Below are positions 32,083 through 32,533 of a DNA stretch of 32,533 bases, piece after piece. Made by a program: the position numbers and the translations under genes. The notes beneath the pieces were generated by a model. The model did not search any database. It worked only from the letters and a program-made list of their open reading frames with translations, and was not told the DNA's origin. Origin of the DNA: Methylotenera_A sp046594915 (GTDB lineage Bacteria > Pseudomonadota > Gammaproteobacteria > Burkholderiales > Methylophilaceae); NCBI GenBank assembly GCA_046594915.1, contig JBKJRC010000001.1:1-32533 (forward strand). Direction: 5' to 3'. Numbering within the stretch: the first letter of the stretch is position 1; every line of letters starts with the position of its first letter.

Positions 32083-32533
32083 TCAGTGCAATTGTTGATG
32101 AATTTTTTCTGCTAGCGCCTGGCTAATACCGTCTACCTGCGCCAACTCATCCACGCTGGCTTGGTAAACGCCCTGTAGACCGCCGAAACGAGCCAGCAAA
32201 TTACGCCGGCGCTTCTCCCCTACCCCGCTTATTTCTTCCAGCATCGAGGCCGTGCGTGCCTTGCCGCGCTTGGCGCGGTGTTCACTGATAGCGAATCGGT
32301 GGGCTTCGTCGCGCACCTGCTGGATCAAGTGCAGAGCCGGGTTGTCCGGCGACAATTGTAACGGCTTTTCCTGCTGTGGCAGAAATAATTGTTCCAGCCC
32401 CGCTTTGCGTCCTACCCCTTTGGCCACGCCCACCAAGGGGATGTCCGTCAAGCCGAGTTGTTCCATTACCTCGCACGCCACATTCAATTGTCCCGACCCG
32501 CCATCTATCAGCACCAGATCAGGTTGCTTGCCC
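32083..32533 (-). CDS. uvrC: Excinuclease ABC subunit C, C-terminal part (5' end beyond the window)
   Basis: About 149 C-terminal codons are present; the frame is open through the window edge. The RNase H-like nuclease domain shows PDLVLIDGGSGQL, where the usual form is DGGKGQL, and the catalytic region EHRAKRGKARTASMLEEISGVGEKRR. It leads into a helix-hairpin-helix pair (ISGVGEKRRRNLLARFGGL and VDELAQVDGISQALAEKI), typical of the UvrC C-terminus, which makes the 5' incision in nucleotide excision repair. The N-terminal GIY-YIG domain lies outside. Translationally near-coupled to pgsA. Confidence 0.95.
   Translation of the reverse strand, partial: GKQPDLVLIDGGSGQLNVACEVMEQLGLTDIPLVGVAKGVGRKAGLEQLFLPQQEKPLQLSPDNPALHLIQQVRDEAHRFAISEHRAKRGKARTASMLEEISGVGEKRRRNLLARFGGLQGVYQASVDELAQVDGISQALAEKIHQQLH

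Noticed and set aside
1..32533. CRISPR arrays or insertion sequences.
   Set aside because: No regularly spaced repeat-spacer units, cas genes or transposase-like proteins were found on either strand.

Overview
The window looks like a chromosome segment of a betaproteobacterium, most plausibly a Methylophilaceae relative (Methylotenera-like). That placement is inferred from the gene order kdsD-kdsC-lptC-lptA-lptB-rpoN-hpf, the uvrC-pgsA-tRNA cluster, the MSHA-type pilus genes and the moderate-to-low GC. No sequence search was possible.

Layout. (1) 1-5622, minus strand: the conserved Kdo/LPS-export operon kdsD, kdsC, lptC, lptA, lptB, followed by rpoN (sigma-54) and the start of hpf. (2) 5782-8772, plus strand: a Kef-type cation/proton antiporter and, directly abutting, a ThiO-like FAD amine oxidase. 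A MoeB/ThiF-type adenylyltransferase converges on it at 8769-9521. (3) 9531-24209, minus strand: a compact MSHA-type pilus/type II secretion-like operon. In transcription order it holds a sigma-54-dependent response regulator, an MshM/ExeA-like ATPase, the MshL secretin, an MshN-like TPR protein, the MshE ATPase, the MshG platform, MshI-, MshJ- and MshK-like assembly proteins, and two minor-pilin-like proteins. (4) 24333-31171: a small integrated element of about 6.8 kb in the 3' half of tRNA-His, bounded by a 46-bp direct repeat. It carries a DinD-like gene, a 73-aa protein, two HTH regulators, a 47-aa membrane protein, a P2 gpA-like HUH replication endonuclease, a DUF4224 protein, a tyrosine integrase and an AT-rich cargo gene interrupted by an in-frame TGA. 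(5) 31127-32533, minus strand: tRNA-His(GTG), tRNA-Arg(TCT), tRNA-Pro(TGG), pgsA and the 3' part of uvrC.

How it works together. Region 1 makes Kdo and moves LPS across the periplasm, and its distal rpoN supplies the sigma factor needed by the response regulator heading region 3. Region 3 encodes most of an envelope-spanning pilus machine but neither an obvious major pilin nor a prepilin peptidase, so those must lie elsewhere. Region 4 has everything for site-specific integration plus rolling-circle initiation, and it has phage-like switch regions. It has no capsid, packaging, conjugation or filamentous-phage morphogenesis gene, so it is best read as a cryptic satellite-like or plasmid-like integrative element. 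It is the most novel part of the window: its promoter region has iterated TCCGAATAG sites, and matching TGTCTACTATT motifs sit just inside both ends.
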